Source of the DNA: Chiridota heheva
Lineage: Eukaryota > Echinodermata > Holothuroidea > Apodida > Chiridotidae
NCBI GenBank assembly: GCA_020152595.1
Contig: JAIGNY010001849.1
Span: 597,501 to 661,500, forward strand
Direction of reading: 5' to 3'
Length of the DNA stretch: 64,000 nucleotides
Shown: piece after piece, positions 9,831-23,158 of the stretch
Layout of the letters: the number at the start of each line of letters is the position of its first letter
Position numbering within the stretch: position 1 is the stretch's first letter
The notes under the pieces: generated by a model
The model's database searches: none
What the model was told of the DNA's origin: nothing
What the model saw: the letters and a program-made list of their open reading frames with translations, nothing else
Translations under genes and position numbers: made by a program

Positions 9831-11330
9831 TTATGCAAATCTTAGTTTGGGATTTCCATACTCGCTATAAATAGAATCATGTGATGAACATAGGTACTAT
9901 TGTGAGTGTCATTTCTTGTATTGCTTCAACTGCTATTCAAAATAAGCTTGCACGGTTTTGCGCCAATGTGAAACTGGTCGGTTTCCGAAACCAAAACCGG
10001 TCTAAACCGGAAAAATGGTTTTTCACCTGTAATGTTAATAACCTTTGAACATAAAATGCATTACAGTAGCTATAACTGCAGTATACTGCACTGTTATATG
10101 ATAGTTGCTAACGATGTTTGCATCACATGTTGAAAATGATAACAGAGGCATTGATAAATAAAATGTATTAATAAACTTTAATGCATGTAAAGTGATTTTA
10201 TATACCCCAATTGCCCCTCAACTGATGCCCCTTTGTCAGCTTAGGTCCGAAAGGCATTAAACAGGTCCCAATGTCTAAAGGCAGTCACGTAAAAAAGTTG
10301 TGAAAAAAGCTGTGTCGACAGGCAATCTATCTGCCCTTATTTGCTCACAATTTCAATTTCATAGTTATGATTTCAATTTTCTTTCATATAAAAAGCAAAG
10401 AAATTTGTCGGATAGTTGTAAAACAGATCAATTAAGCCTCTAAATGCATCATCTTACGATGCGATGCTAGCCATCGCATACTTGATCACGCAGAACAATT
10501 GTTGCTGATTTGCATATAGCCTACGGCAGGAAAATCTTACAGTTCCTTAGTTCAGATCCCACCCACTTGATACCTAATATTTCTCTGAAACATTAACCAT
10601 GGCCAGGCCATGACTCCTATTTGAAAAACAAAAAAGTTCAACCAAAAAATCCTCATAAATCATGCATACCTCTGTTATTTTTCAAGTTGACCCCGTTTGT
10701 GCATTAGTGGCATTTTCTATTATACTTAAGCCATTTGAGGTTCCTGCCCTATAGCCTTATACGGTGTTAACCTTCTTCAATGTGCTATAAAACTGCGTGA
10801 ACGGGAGTTTAATAAGGCAGATAAGAAAATGCCAGCTAATGAAACATAATGTTCCACTCCCCACCAAATTCCTATTTTTTTTCCATCAAAATGAAAAATT
10901 AAAAGTGTATTACCTGCAATCTCTTTACGGATAATACGATACATGATTTAAACATCAGGATTGAAAATTAAACTAAAATACATTGTACTTCGTACTTAAA
11001 CCGGACCTTGTTTTAGCAAGGAGCTATGAAACCATTTTCTTTTTATAACACAGGCCATGCACCCAAGCAAAAGCAATTCTTCAGCACTCTGAATATAAGA
11101 TTTACTTCAACATTGATTTGAAACATTTAACAATGATTAACAATATTTTTGGTCATTCAGAATCGTATAAAATGGCAAAACACATCTGTATTTGAACATT
11201 CTGTTTGTACTTTCTACTTGTGAAACATTATACAGAATGGAATGCAGAGATAATATTATTAATTTATGCATACCAACAAGCTATCACCTAACGGGTCTGC
11301 AAAAAACATATATAAACTCACCCCACTTTT
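9831..11330. other. No gene seen; weak R2-like end
   Basis: The stretch 9943-10025 contains AAGCTTGCACGGTTTTG and AAAACCGG words that loosely match, in reverse, the end of repeat R2 (46930-47018). The rest shows no domain, exon or tandem array. Confidence 0.5.
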
Positions 11331-11340
11331 AACCAATAAT

Positions 11341-11616
11341 TGTCTACTAACTGTTGTGTAACGGTTATCATACCTGTCTACAGACCACGAGGCCCTGGGT
11401 TCAAGCCTGGGTTGGGTAGACATGCCAGTGCACCACAACTGGTTATTAAAGGCCGTGGACATTGACTTGGTTGTCGATGTTATGTCTGTCCGTACGTCGT
11501 ACCTGTGTTCTCGTCCAGGTCGTATTAAGCGTTTCGTGATAGCATTGCTACTATCATAACCGATTATGCAGGTGACGACCCGGTCATTGTAATTGTGTGT
11601 TCACTCGTCGTCGTCG
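11341..11616 (+). mobile_element. tRNA-derived SINE family 1, copy 3
   Basis: Complete copy with box A-like GTGTAACGGTTATCA, box B-like GGGTTCAAGCCTG, the shared body, and a GTC-repeat 3' end. A perfect 10-bp TSD AACCAATAAT flanks it (11331-11340 and 11617-11626). Confidence 0.92.
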
Positions 11617-11626
11617 AACCAATAAT

Positions 11627-12689
11627 ATTATTTGAGCTTGTACCCCCAAGTGAATAACACGTGGTATGGGTCAATTACATACAACAATTGGAACGGAAGA
11701 TTCCATCGCTCACCGGGTACTACTATGAATAAACATAATTACAGGAGAATGGAAGAAATTTTTCAAAACAAAATGAATGAATTCTTTCGTTCTTTTTAAA
11801 TCTGAACAATTTTGACTGGGATTGTTGTTCAAAGGTTTATTATACACAAGAAAATGAGGGGAAGAAATACAAACTTTTTGAGGTAATGTATTGTCATTTT
11901 CACTTGCAACCTCATTGTGAAATGTGAATCATACCAGCTTGGTTTGATTCACAGCTGGTGATAGCATGGAGATAATTTATCTCATTTTACAGTACATTGT
12001 TATTCCACAATGATCACGTAAATAATCATCCTCCTCTAAACCATGCTACAGCTATTAATAGCAACGGTTTCTCTGGCAGAAGCTAAATTCAAACTCAAAA
12101 AAACTTTCAAAAATATGATACAATAACTCTTAAAAACCGATTCAATAATCATTTTACTATGACAACATGTGAATCTAGGGTCATTCATGCAGTTTCATTT
12201 GTATCTAGGGGCCGTTAATCAGAGCCCAAACACATTATGAGGAAATAACCATCTTTAGGAGAAATGGTCCATCAATCATTCATGGGTTTTGCACAAAGTC
12301 CTCCTAAGCATATCTCAGCCAAGGATTAATCTTATTTGCTTCACTGAACAGCAGTTATGTGGCTTGAGCCCCATATGAATAACTTATTGTGTACAGTGTA
12401 ACAGTGGCTGGTTGCTAAGAAGTGAACTGTGAATAGACTATGAAGATGCTGTCAGTTAAGAAGGTATAGATTACCCGCGTTCTGTATGGTGTAACAATAG
12501 CTGGATTGAATTGTGAAGTCTCTCGGGTTGAATGGTGTGAATTACCCCTGATTTTGAGAAAATCGAGGGTGTCAGCTTTGAGGGGTCTAAGGGCCAAAAA
12601 TTATAAATGTGAATAATGTGATGTAACTTGTACTAGCCTTATACAGTAACATGCATAAGGTCAGTCACACTACAGCAGGGCGTGGCTGC
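11627..12689. other. No gene seen
   Basis: AT-rich sequence without recognisable coding or repeated structure. Short frames near 12415-12597 show no domain. Confidence 0.5.
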
Positions 12690-13128
12690 GTGTGTATTCG
12701 TAAATGGTCTCGTAATACTTGGCTTGCGATTTGCGATATATATAAGACTGAAGAGAATGGACATGACTTTAAATAAAAGGATAAGGAATGTGGTCAGAAA
12801 AATATTAGCGCAGAAAGAAGACACAAATACATGGCATCATCAAACCTATTATTATTACATGTACATTATTTCACTATTTATTTCCAAACATTCTCAATTG
12901 TATTTATTGATTAAATCTGCATAAATATCACATATTTTCACAAATATATCAATAGATACTACAAAACATGTTGACACAAAGCATGAACTTTCTTTTCATT
13001 GAAATAAAACAGATTTGTACCATATTTGGGTAATTATTTTGTGGTGATTTGGTTATTTTTAGTACTTCCAGTTTTTCATTAAAAAAGAAAAAAAATATAA
13101 ATCCGGGTTTAGCGACCGTGCAAGCCTA
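12690..13128 (+). repeat. Dispersed repeat R2, copy 1
   Basis: Matches 46500-47018 in the same orientation. The best agreement is from TAAATCTGCATAAATATCAC (near 12913) through the TTGAAATAAAACA block to the CCGTGCAAGC end. The left part is more diverged. It is non-coding and unclassified. Confidence 0.7.
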
Positions 13129-13985
13129 ATTCAAAACCATACAAAAAATGTTCCACAGGATGTCTCATGTAACATCACTCACCCAGCACTGTATTTGACC
13201 TAATTTGTCTTCAAATAGTAGCTGGAAATTCCCAGGAAAAACAGTACAACAGCATTCGCTAAAAGCTAATGATGGTACAGTACAGTACTGAAAAATGTGG
13301 TGTAATAAATTTCCATTTTTGCATGTATTAGTGTTTGGAATCAACTTTAATTATTTGAACAAAAGTATACAATTTAGAGGACATAAAGCTTACCATCCAG
13401 ACACAAAGTTCTAAAAGGTAATGGTAACTGGTAAGGTGCATGTCCAATATATAATTTTTTTGATAGGATGCCATGGTTTAAGTGCAAATTTACTTTGCAA
13501 TTATTTTTGAACTAAACATCTGCATGGTACTAGTGGTTTTTCTACTAGAAACCCCTAAAACTGAACCCCCAATCACTTACCACATTAAAGATCTGGACAC
13601 TTATATTTAGCAACATTTTAGCTGAACTGGACACTTATAATTAGCAACATTATAGCTTAACTAGACTTAAAAAAATATGCTATGTAAAACCACAACAAAA
13701 AATGCAATGTTCAAAAATCAAAAACAGTTAATACTTGGACATTTTACAGCAATTTAAATCAATAGGCTTCATTAAGATTCATGCAAATTTGTATGTAACT
13801 TTGTGACATTGGAAAGAGAAAAACTATGATTTTAATAATCTATGATTTTAATAATCTATGATGTCAATTTACTGTCTTCTTGGAAAGGCTAAACATACTA
13901 CTGTAGAACTTTAATCCATGCCACTAAATCAACTCATTTATTGTAAATTTTTATATTCAAAATGTTACTGAGAGCATGATTGATC
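13129..13985. other. No gene seen
   Basis: AT-rich. Two short duplicated phrases are present: GACACTTATA...TTAGCAACAT at 13596 and 13630, and CTATGATTTTAATAAT at 13826-13857. Nothing coding was recognised. Confidence 0.5.
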
Positions 13986-14440
13986 ATTGACCACTTTGAT
14001 CCATTGCCACTTTGTACCTTTGCCACTTTGATCCTTTGCCACTTTGATCCTTTACCACTTTGATCATTTGCCACTTTGATCCCTTTCCACTCTGATCCTT
14101 TGCCACTTGGATCCTTTATCACTTTGATCCTTTGCCACTTTGATCCTTTGCCACTTTGATCCTTTGCCACCATGGATCCTTTACCATTCTGATCCTCTAC
14201 CACTTTGATCCTTTGCCACTTTGATCCTTCACCACTTTGATCCTTTGCCCCTTTGGATCCTTTGCCACTTTGATCATTTACCACTTTGATCATTTATCAC
14301 TTTAATCCTTTACCACTTTTATCTTTTGCCACTTTGATCATTTACCACTTTGATCATTTATCACTTTGATCCTTTACCACTTTTATCTTTTGCCACTTTG
14401 ATCATTTACTGCTAAGGTCATTTACCATTTTTATCTATTT
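13986..14440. repeat. 16-bp minisatellite
   Basis: About 28 imperfect head-to-tail units of CCACTTTGATCCTTTG. Three units equal 16 codons, which produces a long spurious minus-strand frame of repeated GKGSKWQRIKV-like peptides. Divergence rises toward the right end. Confidence 0.9.
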
Positions 14441-15116
14441 ATCAGATGAGTACCGTTTTGTCTTTTACGTAAGCTGTTTAGAATTATTAACTCTCATCTT
14501 TATTCATGATAGGAAGAAAGCAAAGTTCACTTAAAACCTACACATGTGTACATATGGCTCCATTCTTTTTGCATAATATAGGAAGTGTATTATACCTAAC
14601 ACACCTAACACAATCTTTTCCTGAAAAACCGGTCATAAAGTATACTATTACAAGTGCGTAACAGTTTCCACAACTGCTTACAGTATATCCTATTGTAGAA
14701 AATGTTTGCATTTGTACATAGATTTTAGGATTCCTGTGGAAGAAACCTTTCTAATGGTGTAATTAGGGTAAATGCAGGAAATATTTCCTTGATTATTTTA
14801 CATGAAAAGCAAATACCAAATCACTGTTTTAAAGATGGATAATAGTTTTTAAATCGTCCAGAGGGTATGAGTCATTTCTATAAATGGTTAATTATGAACG
14901 GTTGATATTCATTCTTTCTGCTATATACAAATTAAGTGCATAACAAAAGTCGGTGCTTCATTTGAAATATCTCACTTGGTGAGATTGAATATTTGTATTG
15001 ACTTTCATTTGACAGTTTATACAAAACATACAGTAAAGGCAAAAAATGAAAAATCCCAAACACTGAAATAATAAGAGTAACTGATTTTTAGGAATAAACA
15101 AAGGATTTTTCCAATC
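14441..15116. other. No gene seen
   Basis: No domain, repeat or splice-consistent exon was recognised. Confidence 0.5.
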
Positions 15117-15124
15117 ATCCACAA

Positions 15125-15521
15125 CAGGGCCGGATTTCGACATTTGGAGGCCCATGGGCAACTTCGGGAGTGGAGGCCCACACTACTTTAATGACCGCTG
15201 TTCTAGGGGGAGGGGTATAAGGGGAGGGGGTGTACCTTTTTGGAATTTTTGGAATAATTAAGGGTGCTTAGATGCAAAATGGTGCAGTATTTTGTGATTT
15301 TTGAAGTAAATTTATGTTCAAGAATTTTTATTTTGTAAGCCTGGTTTGCCTGCCTGATTTTCAGTACAAATGAACAGGTTGCTACCACTTCTACCAATGC
15401 AAATCAACAGGTTGCTACCACATTTTTCCCTGCAATTTTTTTTTATAAAATATGTGGAGGCCCCTGGTTGTGGAGGCCCATGGGCAACTGCCCACATTGC
15501 CCATTGCCAAATCCGGCCCTG
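15125..15521. mobile_element. hAT-like MITE
   Basis: The ends are inverted repeats, CAGGGCCGGATTT at the left and AAATCCGGCCCTG at the right. Both subterminal regions hold a GGCCCATGGGCAAC word. The 8-bp flanks ATCCACAA (15117-15124) and GTCCAGAA (15522-15529) agree at six of eight positions, as expected for an aged hAT TSD. CAGGG termini are typical of hAT elements. At 397 bp with no transposase, it is non-autonomous. Confidence 0.8.
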
Positions 15522-15529
15522 GTCCAGAA

Positions 15530-15868
15530 TTTCTTTCATGATTGATGGACACAACCTAAATAATAATTGCAAATTAAGAACTTTAATTGTAATTGATAAG
15601 GTTTTGTAAGTTTTTGAATCTGGACCCTACAGTAATAAGGTTGCCACAATAATTGTAATATTGTCAATGAAACTTTGTTTGTTTGTTGATGAGGGTTTAA
15701 CGGCACCATGCCAGCGAGGGTTAAATTGTGCCTGAGTGGTTAGATCATTTCAGAAGTAGGAAGAAGTGAAACTTTGATTTGATATCAATACCATCTTCAT
15801 ACTAAAATTTCACAGGGAATCCAAGATTTTTAACAAATTTTTCCAAATTCTGTATAATTCATTTATTC
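15530..15868. other. No gene seen
   Basis: Nothing recognised between the hAT-like MITE and M2. Confidence 0.45.
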
Positions 15869-15872
15869 CTAA

Positions 15873-16400
15873 AGGATAAGTTTATGGGTCAAGCAAATCT
15901 ATCTTATTTGAACAAGGACTTCAAAAGAAACAAAATAGTGAAGAAACCATTCAAAAATCTTATTTCATTAAGGAGATATCAAAGTTTAAAGATTGGTATC
16001 AATTTGTGTAGAAATGACTGAAATCAGACTAGTTGTTATGTCATAGCCTATGTATTCTGTCATATTTTGTCTGCAATTTTGAGGCTTAAAAACCATGGGA
16101 TATGTCAGAAAAGTAGTTAAACTGAATCTAGTAAGGATATTTATAATGTACCACCTAAAAAAAGTTCTGGTGAAAATAATCTAAATAGTAAAAATTTATA
16201 TAAACTTTCTTTAAACTACATTAACAATTGCTAAGAATGTGAGGATAAAGACACCAACTTTCCAGACTTACTACACCAGTCATTTCTACACAAATAAGGC
16301 AGAGCTTTAAACTTTAAAATCTCCTTAACAGAATAAGATATTTGAATGATTTCTTCACCATTTTGTTTGACATGCCAGTGCTTGACCACTGACTTATCCT
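15873..16400. mobile_element. Foldback TTAA-type MITE M2, copy 1
   Basis: Terminal inverted repeats of about 170 bp. The left arm runs from AGGATAAGTTTATGGGTCAA to TTGTGTAGAAATGACTG. The right arm is its inverse, ending GTCATTTCTACAC...CTTGACCACTGACTTATCCT. The right flank is TTAA (16401-16404); the left flank is CTAA. There is no coding sequence. A relative lies at 41824-42282. Confidence 0.8.
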
Positions 16401-16404
16401 TTAA

Positions 16405-16964
16405 ATGCAAATATTATTAGGATTCATAAAATAGTAATTATTATTTGTTGTTTTCTTTTTTGTTGTTTTGTTATTTTCAAATAAAAATCTTAATAGAAGT
16501 AGAAAACACACCCAAAAAAGAAGAATTGTTTATGATATCTCAATATCATCACAAATGACAGAGGTGATATCAATATGGGAGATATCCTGCCAGGCCAATA
16601 CAGTATGTAACAATTGGGGTCAAAAAACTATATACAGGAGTAATTGCAAACACCTGCACTTGCATATTCTAACAGAGTATGAAGTATGTTTGAGTGATTT
16701 GTTATTTTTTTAAACAAGTTTTTCTGCCAATAAAATTAAGTGACCATATAAAATCTGCCAGGCTCATCTCATTGGCAATCAACCAACAATTTGCAATATA
16801 ATGGGCAAGAATTTTAAAACTGAAAAGACTGAATTGTACACCAAAAAAAGGCAAATTCTTAAACTTCACTTTCTCTCTGTATTTTCACCTTTTTCTCTCC
16901 AAAAGGCATTCAATAGCAATCAAAAGCTCATATTTGTTTACTACCAACAGACACTTATCACACG
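16405..16964. other. No gene seen
   Basis: The open frame at 16468-16713 (81 codons) has no recognisable domain and no splice context. Confidence 0.45.
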
Positions 16965-18260
16965 CTATGTTATCATGTCAAGAATTGTACCTCAATTAGG
17001 GATGTTATCATGTCAATAATTGTACCTTCATTAGGGATGTTATTATGTCAAGAATTGTACTTTCATTAGGGATGTTCTCATGTCATGAATTGTACCTCAA
17101 TTAGGGATGTTATTATGTCAAAAATTGTACCTTCATTAGGGATGTTATCATGTCAAGAATTGTACCTCCATTAGGGATGTTATCATGTCAAGAATTGTAC
17201 CTCAATTAGGGATGTTATTATGTCAAGAATTGTACCTTCATTAGGGATCTTATCATGTCAAGAATTGTACCTCCATTAGGGATGTTATCATGTCAAGAAC
17301 TGTACCTTCATTAGGGATGTTATCATGTCAAGAATTGTACCTTCATTAGGGATGTTATCATGTCAAGAATTGTACCTTCATAAGGGATCTTATCATGTCA
17401 AGAATTGTACCTTTATTAGAGATGTTATCATGTCAAGAATTGTACCTTCATTAGGAATGTTATCATGTCAAGAATTGTACCTTCATTAGGAATGTTATCA
17501 TGTCAAGAATTGCACCTCCATTAGTGATGTTATTATGGCAAGAATGGTACCTCCATTAGGGATGTTATCATGTCGAGAATTGTATCTTCATTAGGGATGT
17601 TATCATGCCGAGAATTGTACCTCCATTAGGGATGTTATCATGTCGAGAATTGTACCTTCATTAGGGATCTTATCATGTCAAGAATTGCACCTACATTAGG
17701 ATGCTATCACGTCAAGAATTGTACCTTCATTAGGGATGTTATTATGTCAAGAATTGTACCTTCATTAAGGATGTTATCATGTGAAGAATTGTACCTTTAT
17801 TAGAGATGTTATCATGTCAAGAATTGTACCTCAATTAGGGATGTTACCATGTCAAGAATTGTACCTTCATTAGGAATGTTATCATGTCACAAATTGTACC
17901 TTCATTAGGGATGTTATTATGTCAAAAATTGTACGTCAATTAGGGATGTTATCTTGTCAAAAATTGTACCTCAATTAGGGATGTTATCATGTCAAAAATT
18001 GTACCTTTATTAGGGATGTTATCATGTCAAGAATTGTACCTCCATTTAGGATGTTATTATGTCAAGAATTGTACCTTTATTAGGAATATTATCATGTCAA
18101 GAATTGTACCTTCATTAGAGATGTTATCATGTCAAGAATTGTACCTTAATTAAGGATGTTATCATGTCAAAAATTGTACCTACATTAGGGATGTTATCAT
18201 GTCAAGAATTGTACCTTCATTAGGGATGTTATCATGTCAAGAATTGTACCTTTATTAGAA
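16965..18260. repeat. 35-bp minisatellite
   Basis: About 37 head-to-tail units containing GAATTGTACCTTCATTAGGG and ATGTTATCATGTCAA. Variation is mostly single-base, at the position after ACCT (TTC, TCC, TCA, TTT) and in GGG. There is no spacer between units, so it is not CRISPR-like. Confidence 0.95.
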
Positions 18261-19084
18261 ATCAACAAATCCTAGTCCCACTGCTTAAAACAATAATATA
18301 TTTCTACCTACATGCAGCCAAACTTTTTGGGAGGGTCTTGAAAACCCACTTTTGTGGTAGAATATTTGAAATGTGTTAAACTTCACTGATGAAAGGAGCA
18401 CTTGCCTGAAATGTGAGAGCCTTTTATCCTGGAGTCTCTAGAATATTTGAATATTTCCTTGCATGTGTTGGTACTGATAGTCTTTGATGTGAATTTTCAA
18501 ATCAACTGTAATTATTTCTAACAAAAACAGTATTTAATTGTCTCAATAACACAATATTAAAGTATGACCTCCGTTATTACAAAATTTCCATTTAGCAAAA
18601 ATAAGGGCCTCATTTTCAACTGCAAGCACTATGAATTATAATATGACAACATGAGTTTCTTCTCTGACAAACTTGAATACAGCCAGTGCAGCTCTCAGGG
18701 CCTGATGGATAAATGCAGCTTTCAGGGCCTGATAGATACATCCAACATGATGAATAACTCTGGCTATAAATTTTCAGTCCAATGCATCCAAACTCACCAG
18801 AGTGCACTCACTGATGAAAACATCCTTTTAAAAGTCCAAATGAATCCTCAGCCCCCATTACACGCATGACTTTGCCATGCAGTAACCAAATCCACAATAC
18901 CCAGCTCTTCACAATAGGTTCCATTGTGTGCATATAGATGATTAGGATTGTAATTTCTGATGCGTAAAATAACTGAACTATCTGTGGTGGGTTTTTAATT
19001 GCTTCTAGCAGAGTCTAAAAGTCATACCCGCCAAAATGGAGGTTCTTGCAGGTGAAAATTTGTAGCGAGGATTGGGAGTAATGA
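18261..19084. other. No gene; isolated units of the 32-bp minisatellite
   Basis: Two to three diverged units of the downstream 32-bp array lie at about 18671-18742 (CAGCTCTCAGGGCCTGATGG and a variant), about 340 bp before the main array starts. The rest shows nothing recognisable. Confidence 0.6.
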
Positions 19085-20690
19085 ATGCAGCTCTCAGGGC
19101 CTGATGGATACAGCCAGTGCAGCTCTCAGGGCCTGATGGATACAGCCAATGCAGCTCTCAGGGCCTGATGGATACAGCCAATGCAGCTCTCAGGGCCTGA
19201 TGGATACAGCCAATGCAGCTCTCATTGCCTGATGGATACAGCCAATGCAGCTCTCAGGGCCTGATGGATACAGCCAATGCAGCTCTCAGGGCCTGATGGA
19301 TACAGCCAATGCAGCTCTCAGGGCCTGATGGATACAGCCAATGCAGCTCTAAGGGCCTGATGGATACAGCCAATGCAGCTCTAAGGGCCTGATGGATACA
19401 GCCAATGCAGCTCTAAGGGCCTGATGGATACAGCCAATGCAGCCCTCTGGGCCTGATAGATACAGCCAATGCAGCTCTCGGGGCCTGATGGATACAGCCA
19501 ATGCAGCTCTCAGGGCCTGATAGATACAGCCAATGCAGCTCTAAGGGCCTGATGGATACAGCCAATGCAGCTCTCAGGGCCTGGTGGATACAGCCAATGC
19601 AGCTCTCAGGGCCTGATGGATACAGCCAGTGCAACTCTCAGGGCCTGATGGATACAGCCAATGCAGCTCTCAGGGCCTGATGGATACAGTTAATGCAGCT
19701 CTCAGGGCCTGATGGATACAGCCAATGCAGCTCTCAGGGCCTGATGGATACAGCCAATGCAGCTCTCAGGGCCTGATGGATACAGACAATGCAGCTCTTA
19801 GGGCCTGATGGCAGCTCCCAGGGCCTGAATGCAGCCAATGCAGGGCCTGATGGATACAGCCAATACAGCTCTCAGGGCCTGATGGATACAGCCAATGCAG
19901 CTCTCAGGGCCTGATGGATACAGCCAATGCAGCTCTTAGGGCCTGATGGATACAGCCAATGCAGCTCTCAGGGCCTGATGGATACAGCCAATGCAGCTCT
20001 CAGGGCCTGATGGATACAGCCAATGCAGCTCTCGGGCCTGATGGATACAGCCAATGCAGCTCTCAGGGCCTGATGGATACAGCCAATGCAGCTCTCAGGG
20101 CCTGATGGACGGCCAATGCAGCCTGATTGCCTGATGGATACAGCCAATGCAGCTCTCAGGGCCTGATGGATGCAGTTAATGCAGCTCTCAGGGCCTGATG
20201 GATACAGCCAATGCAGCTCTCAGGGCCTGATAGATACAGCCAATGCAGCTCTCAGGGCCTGATGGATACAGACAATGCAGCTCTCAGGGCCTGATGGATA
20301 CCGCCAATGCAGTTAATGCAGCAGCTCAGGGCCTGATGGATACAGCCAGTGCAAGCTCTCAGGGCCTGATGGATACAGCCAATGCAGCTCTCAGGGCCTA
20401 ATGGATATAGCCAATGCAGCTCTCAGGGCCTGATGGATCCAGCCAATGCAGCTCTCAGGGCCTGATGGATACAGCCAATGCAGCACTCAGGGCCTGATGG
20501 ATACAGCCAATGCAGCTCTAAGGGCCTGATGGATACAGACAATGCAGCTCTCAGGGCCTGATGGATACAGCCAATGCAGCTCTCAGGGCCTGATGGATAC
20601 AGACAATGCAGCTCTCAGGGCCTGATGGATACAGACAATGCAGCTCTCAGGGCCTGATGGATACAGCCAATGCAGCTCTAAGGGCCTGAT
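19085..20690. repeat. 32-bp minisatellite
   Basis: About 50 head-to-tail units built from GGGCCTGATGGATACAGCC then AATGCAGCTCTCA. The units are GC-richer than the flanks. Irregular short or fused units occur at 19801-19860, 20100-20130 and 20300-20345. Open frames inside it (for example 19413-19634 minus) come from the repeat. Confidence 0.95.
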
Positions 20691-21915
20691 AAGACAAGTT
20701 TCTTTCATGGTGATATGTGTAAAATTGAAGTCAACATTTTTGACAGACATCACATCTAACGGTTAATTCTACCTCCTCATTAGCATAATTACTCGAAAAT
20801 TCCGCGAGATAGTGTTGAGGATTAGTTGCTCATAGTGCTGTTGGACAGCAAGATGACTGGACGTAATCCTCTAGCGTCTCTTCTGCATTAGGTTGTGTAT
20901 TTTGCACAGCTATTAATGCACAACCAGCCTTTTTAAGGCTTGCTCGTTCTTGCGTGATCTAAATACCTCAGATAATTCTTTGGTATATAGTCACATAGTG
21001 GCGTGATAAATATTCAGTACAACTTATTCACTTATTCAGACTCTTGTCTTAAAGGCCATTTATGTCAAGTTGTTGTGTGCGTAGTGTAGCCTCAATGTAG
21101 GTCTATACTCACCAGTGTGCAATACGCCGTAATCGGCTTCACATCAGACTGACAAGAAAATTAAAGCCAGTCTCACTGTTACTTTTGAGGCATTAAATGC
21201 CAACATTGAGTAAAATTATTTTCATATCGCTGCTGTAATCAGCTCAATTTGTGATACCGTTTTTTCCTTGCTGTAATCAACTAATATATATTGCATTATA
21301 TTTGACGTAAATTATTATTCTTGGTGGCTTGATAATCAATTATCCGCTGTCAGTTGATATCTTTTTTCCAAAAGTTTTATTCTGGTTATATTTCAGCAGT
21401 ATTGTTCCTACGAGGGTATATGTTCGGATGTAATTGGCTATCTCGATACTTTTGCAAGTGACATTAACATTTTTGTCTTCATGAGAGCAAAAATGTATAT
21501 TTTTTTAGTATGAAATTTTGGCCACTGCTGCTTTCCAAAGAAAGGTACAAAAGAACATCCATTAAATCCATTAAATGAAATCAATTCAAAATAGAGAGTT
21601 TGTAGAGAAAATGACTTGTGCAGTCAGAATAAGTACCTTACTTTAGAGGGTATATGGAGCAAACGCTCTATACCCAGAAGATACGATCATAGGTGAGTGT
21701 AGTGTCGGATACTAATGCTGTATCTCACAATAATAATGCACAACTGACTGAAAATAATGGTGTGGTTTTAATTAGAAGACATTCACTTCACAGATATAGA
21801 TTCTGGTAATTCAATTTTTTACAGCCTGAAAGAAAAGGCAAAACGCATATCATAATAGCTAATGCTAGAAGCTATCCTAAATCATCCACAAACCACTGAG
21901 GCAGAAGAATACAAT
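20691..21915. other. No gene seen
   Basis: Unique-looking AT-rich sequence between two arrays. Short direct and inverted words only; no domain or exon was recognised. Confidence 0.5.
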
Positions 21916-23158
21916 TATATCCTCCATATGATATGTATCATATCATCCATATGATATGTATCATATCCTCCATATGATATGTATCATATCCTCCATATGA
22001 TATGCATCATATCCTCCATATGATATGCATCATATCCTCCATATGATATGTATCATATCCTCCATATGATATGTATCATATCCTCCATATGATATGTATC
22101 CTATCCTCCATATGATATGTATCATATCCTCCATATGATCTTATCATACCCTCCATATGATATGTATCATATCCTCCATATGATATGTATCATATCCTCC
22201 ATATGATATGCATCATATCCTCCATATGATATGCATCATATCCTCCATATGATATGTATCATATCCTCCATATGATATGTATCATATCCTCCATATGATA
22301 TGTATCATATCCTCCATATGATATGCATCATATCCTCCATATGATATGTATCATATCAACCATATGATATGTATCATATCCTCCATATGATATGTATCAT
22401 ATCCTCCATATGATAGGTATCATATCCTCCATATGATATGCATCATATCCTCCATATGATATGTACCATATCCTCCATATCATATGTATCATATCCTCCA
22501 TATGATATGCATCATATCCTCCATATGATATGTATCATATCCCCATATGATATGTATTATATCAACCATATGATATGTATCATATCCTCCATATGATATG
22601 TATCATATCCTCCATATGATATGTATCATATCCTCCATATGATATGTATCATATCAACCATATGATATGTATCATATCCTCCATATGATATGTATCATAT
22701 CCTTCATATGATATGCATCATATCCTCCATATGATATGTATCCTATCCTCCATATGATATGTATCATATCCTCCATATGATCTTATCATACCCTCCATAT
22801 GATATGTATCATATCCTCCATATGATATGTATCATATCCTCCATATGATATGTATCATATCCTCCATATAATATGTATCATATCCTCCATATGATATGTA
22901 TCATATCCTCCATATGATATGTATCATATCCTCCATATAATATGTATCATATCCTCCATATGATATGTATCATATCCTCCATATGATATGTATCATATCC
23001 TCCATGTGATATGTATCGCATCCTCCATATGATATGTATCATATTCTCCATATGATATGCATCATGTCCTCCATATGATATGCATCATATTCTCCATACG
23101 ATATCTATCATATCCTCCATATGATATGTATCATATCCTCCATATGAGATGTATTATA
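21916..23158. repeat. 23-bp minisatellite of perfect short palindromes
   Basis: About 54 units. Each unit contains ATATGATA TG TATCATAT, an 18-bp inverted repeat with 8-bp arms and a 2-base centre, followed by a CCTCC-type spacer. Variants change the centre (TG to CA-type) or spacer (CAACC). Both strands therefore look alike apart from the C-rich spacer. Confidence 0.95.

Noticed and set aside
13934-14293. 119-codon minus-strand frame with repeated GKGSKWQRIKV-like peptides
   Set aside because: Product of the 16-bp minisatellite (three units equal 16 codons).
15125-15521. Idea that the CAGGGCCGG block is a CpG promoter
   Set aside because: The inverted ends and 8-bp near-duplication explain it better as a hAT-like MITE.
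16965-18260. CRISPR-like regular array
   Set aside because: Units are head-to-tail with no unique spacers, no cas genes, and the context is eukaryotic; the same applies to the other arrays.
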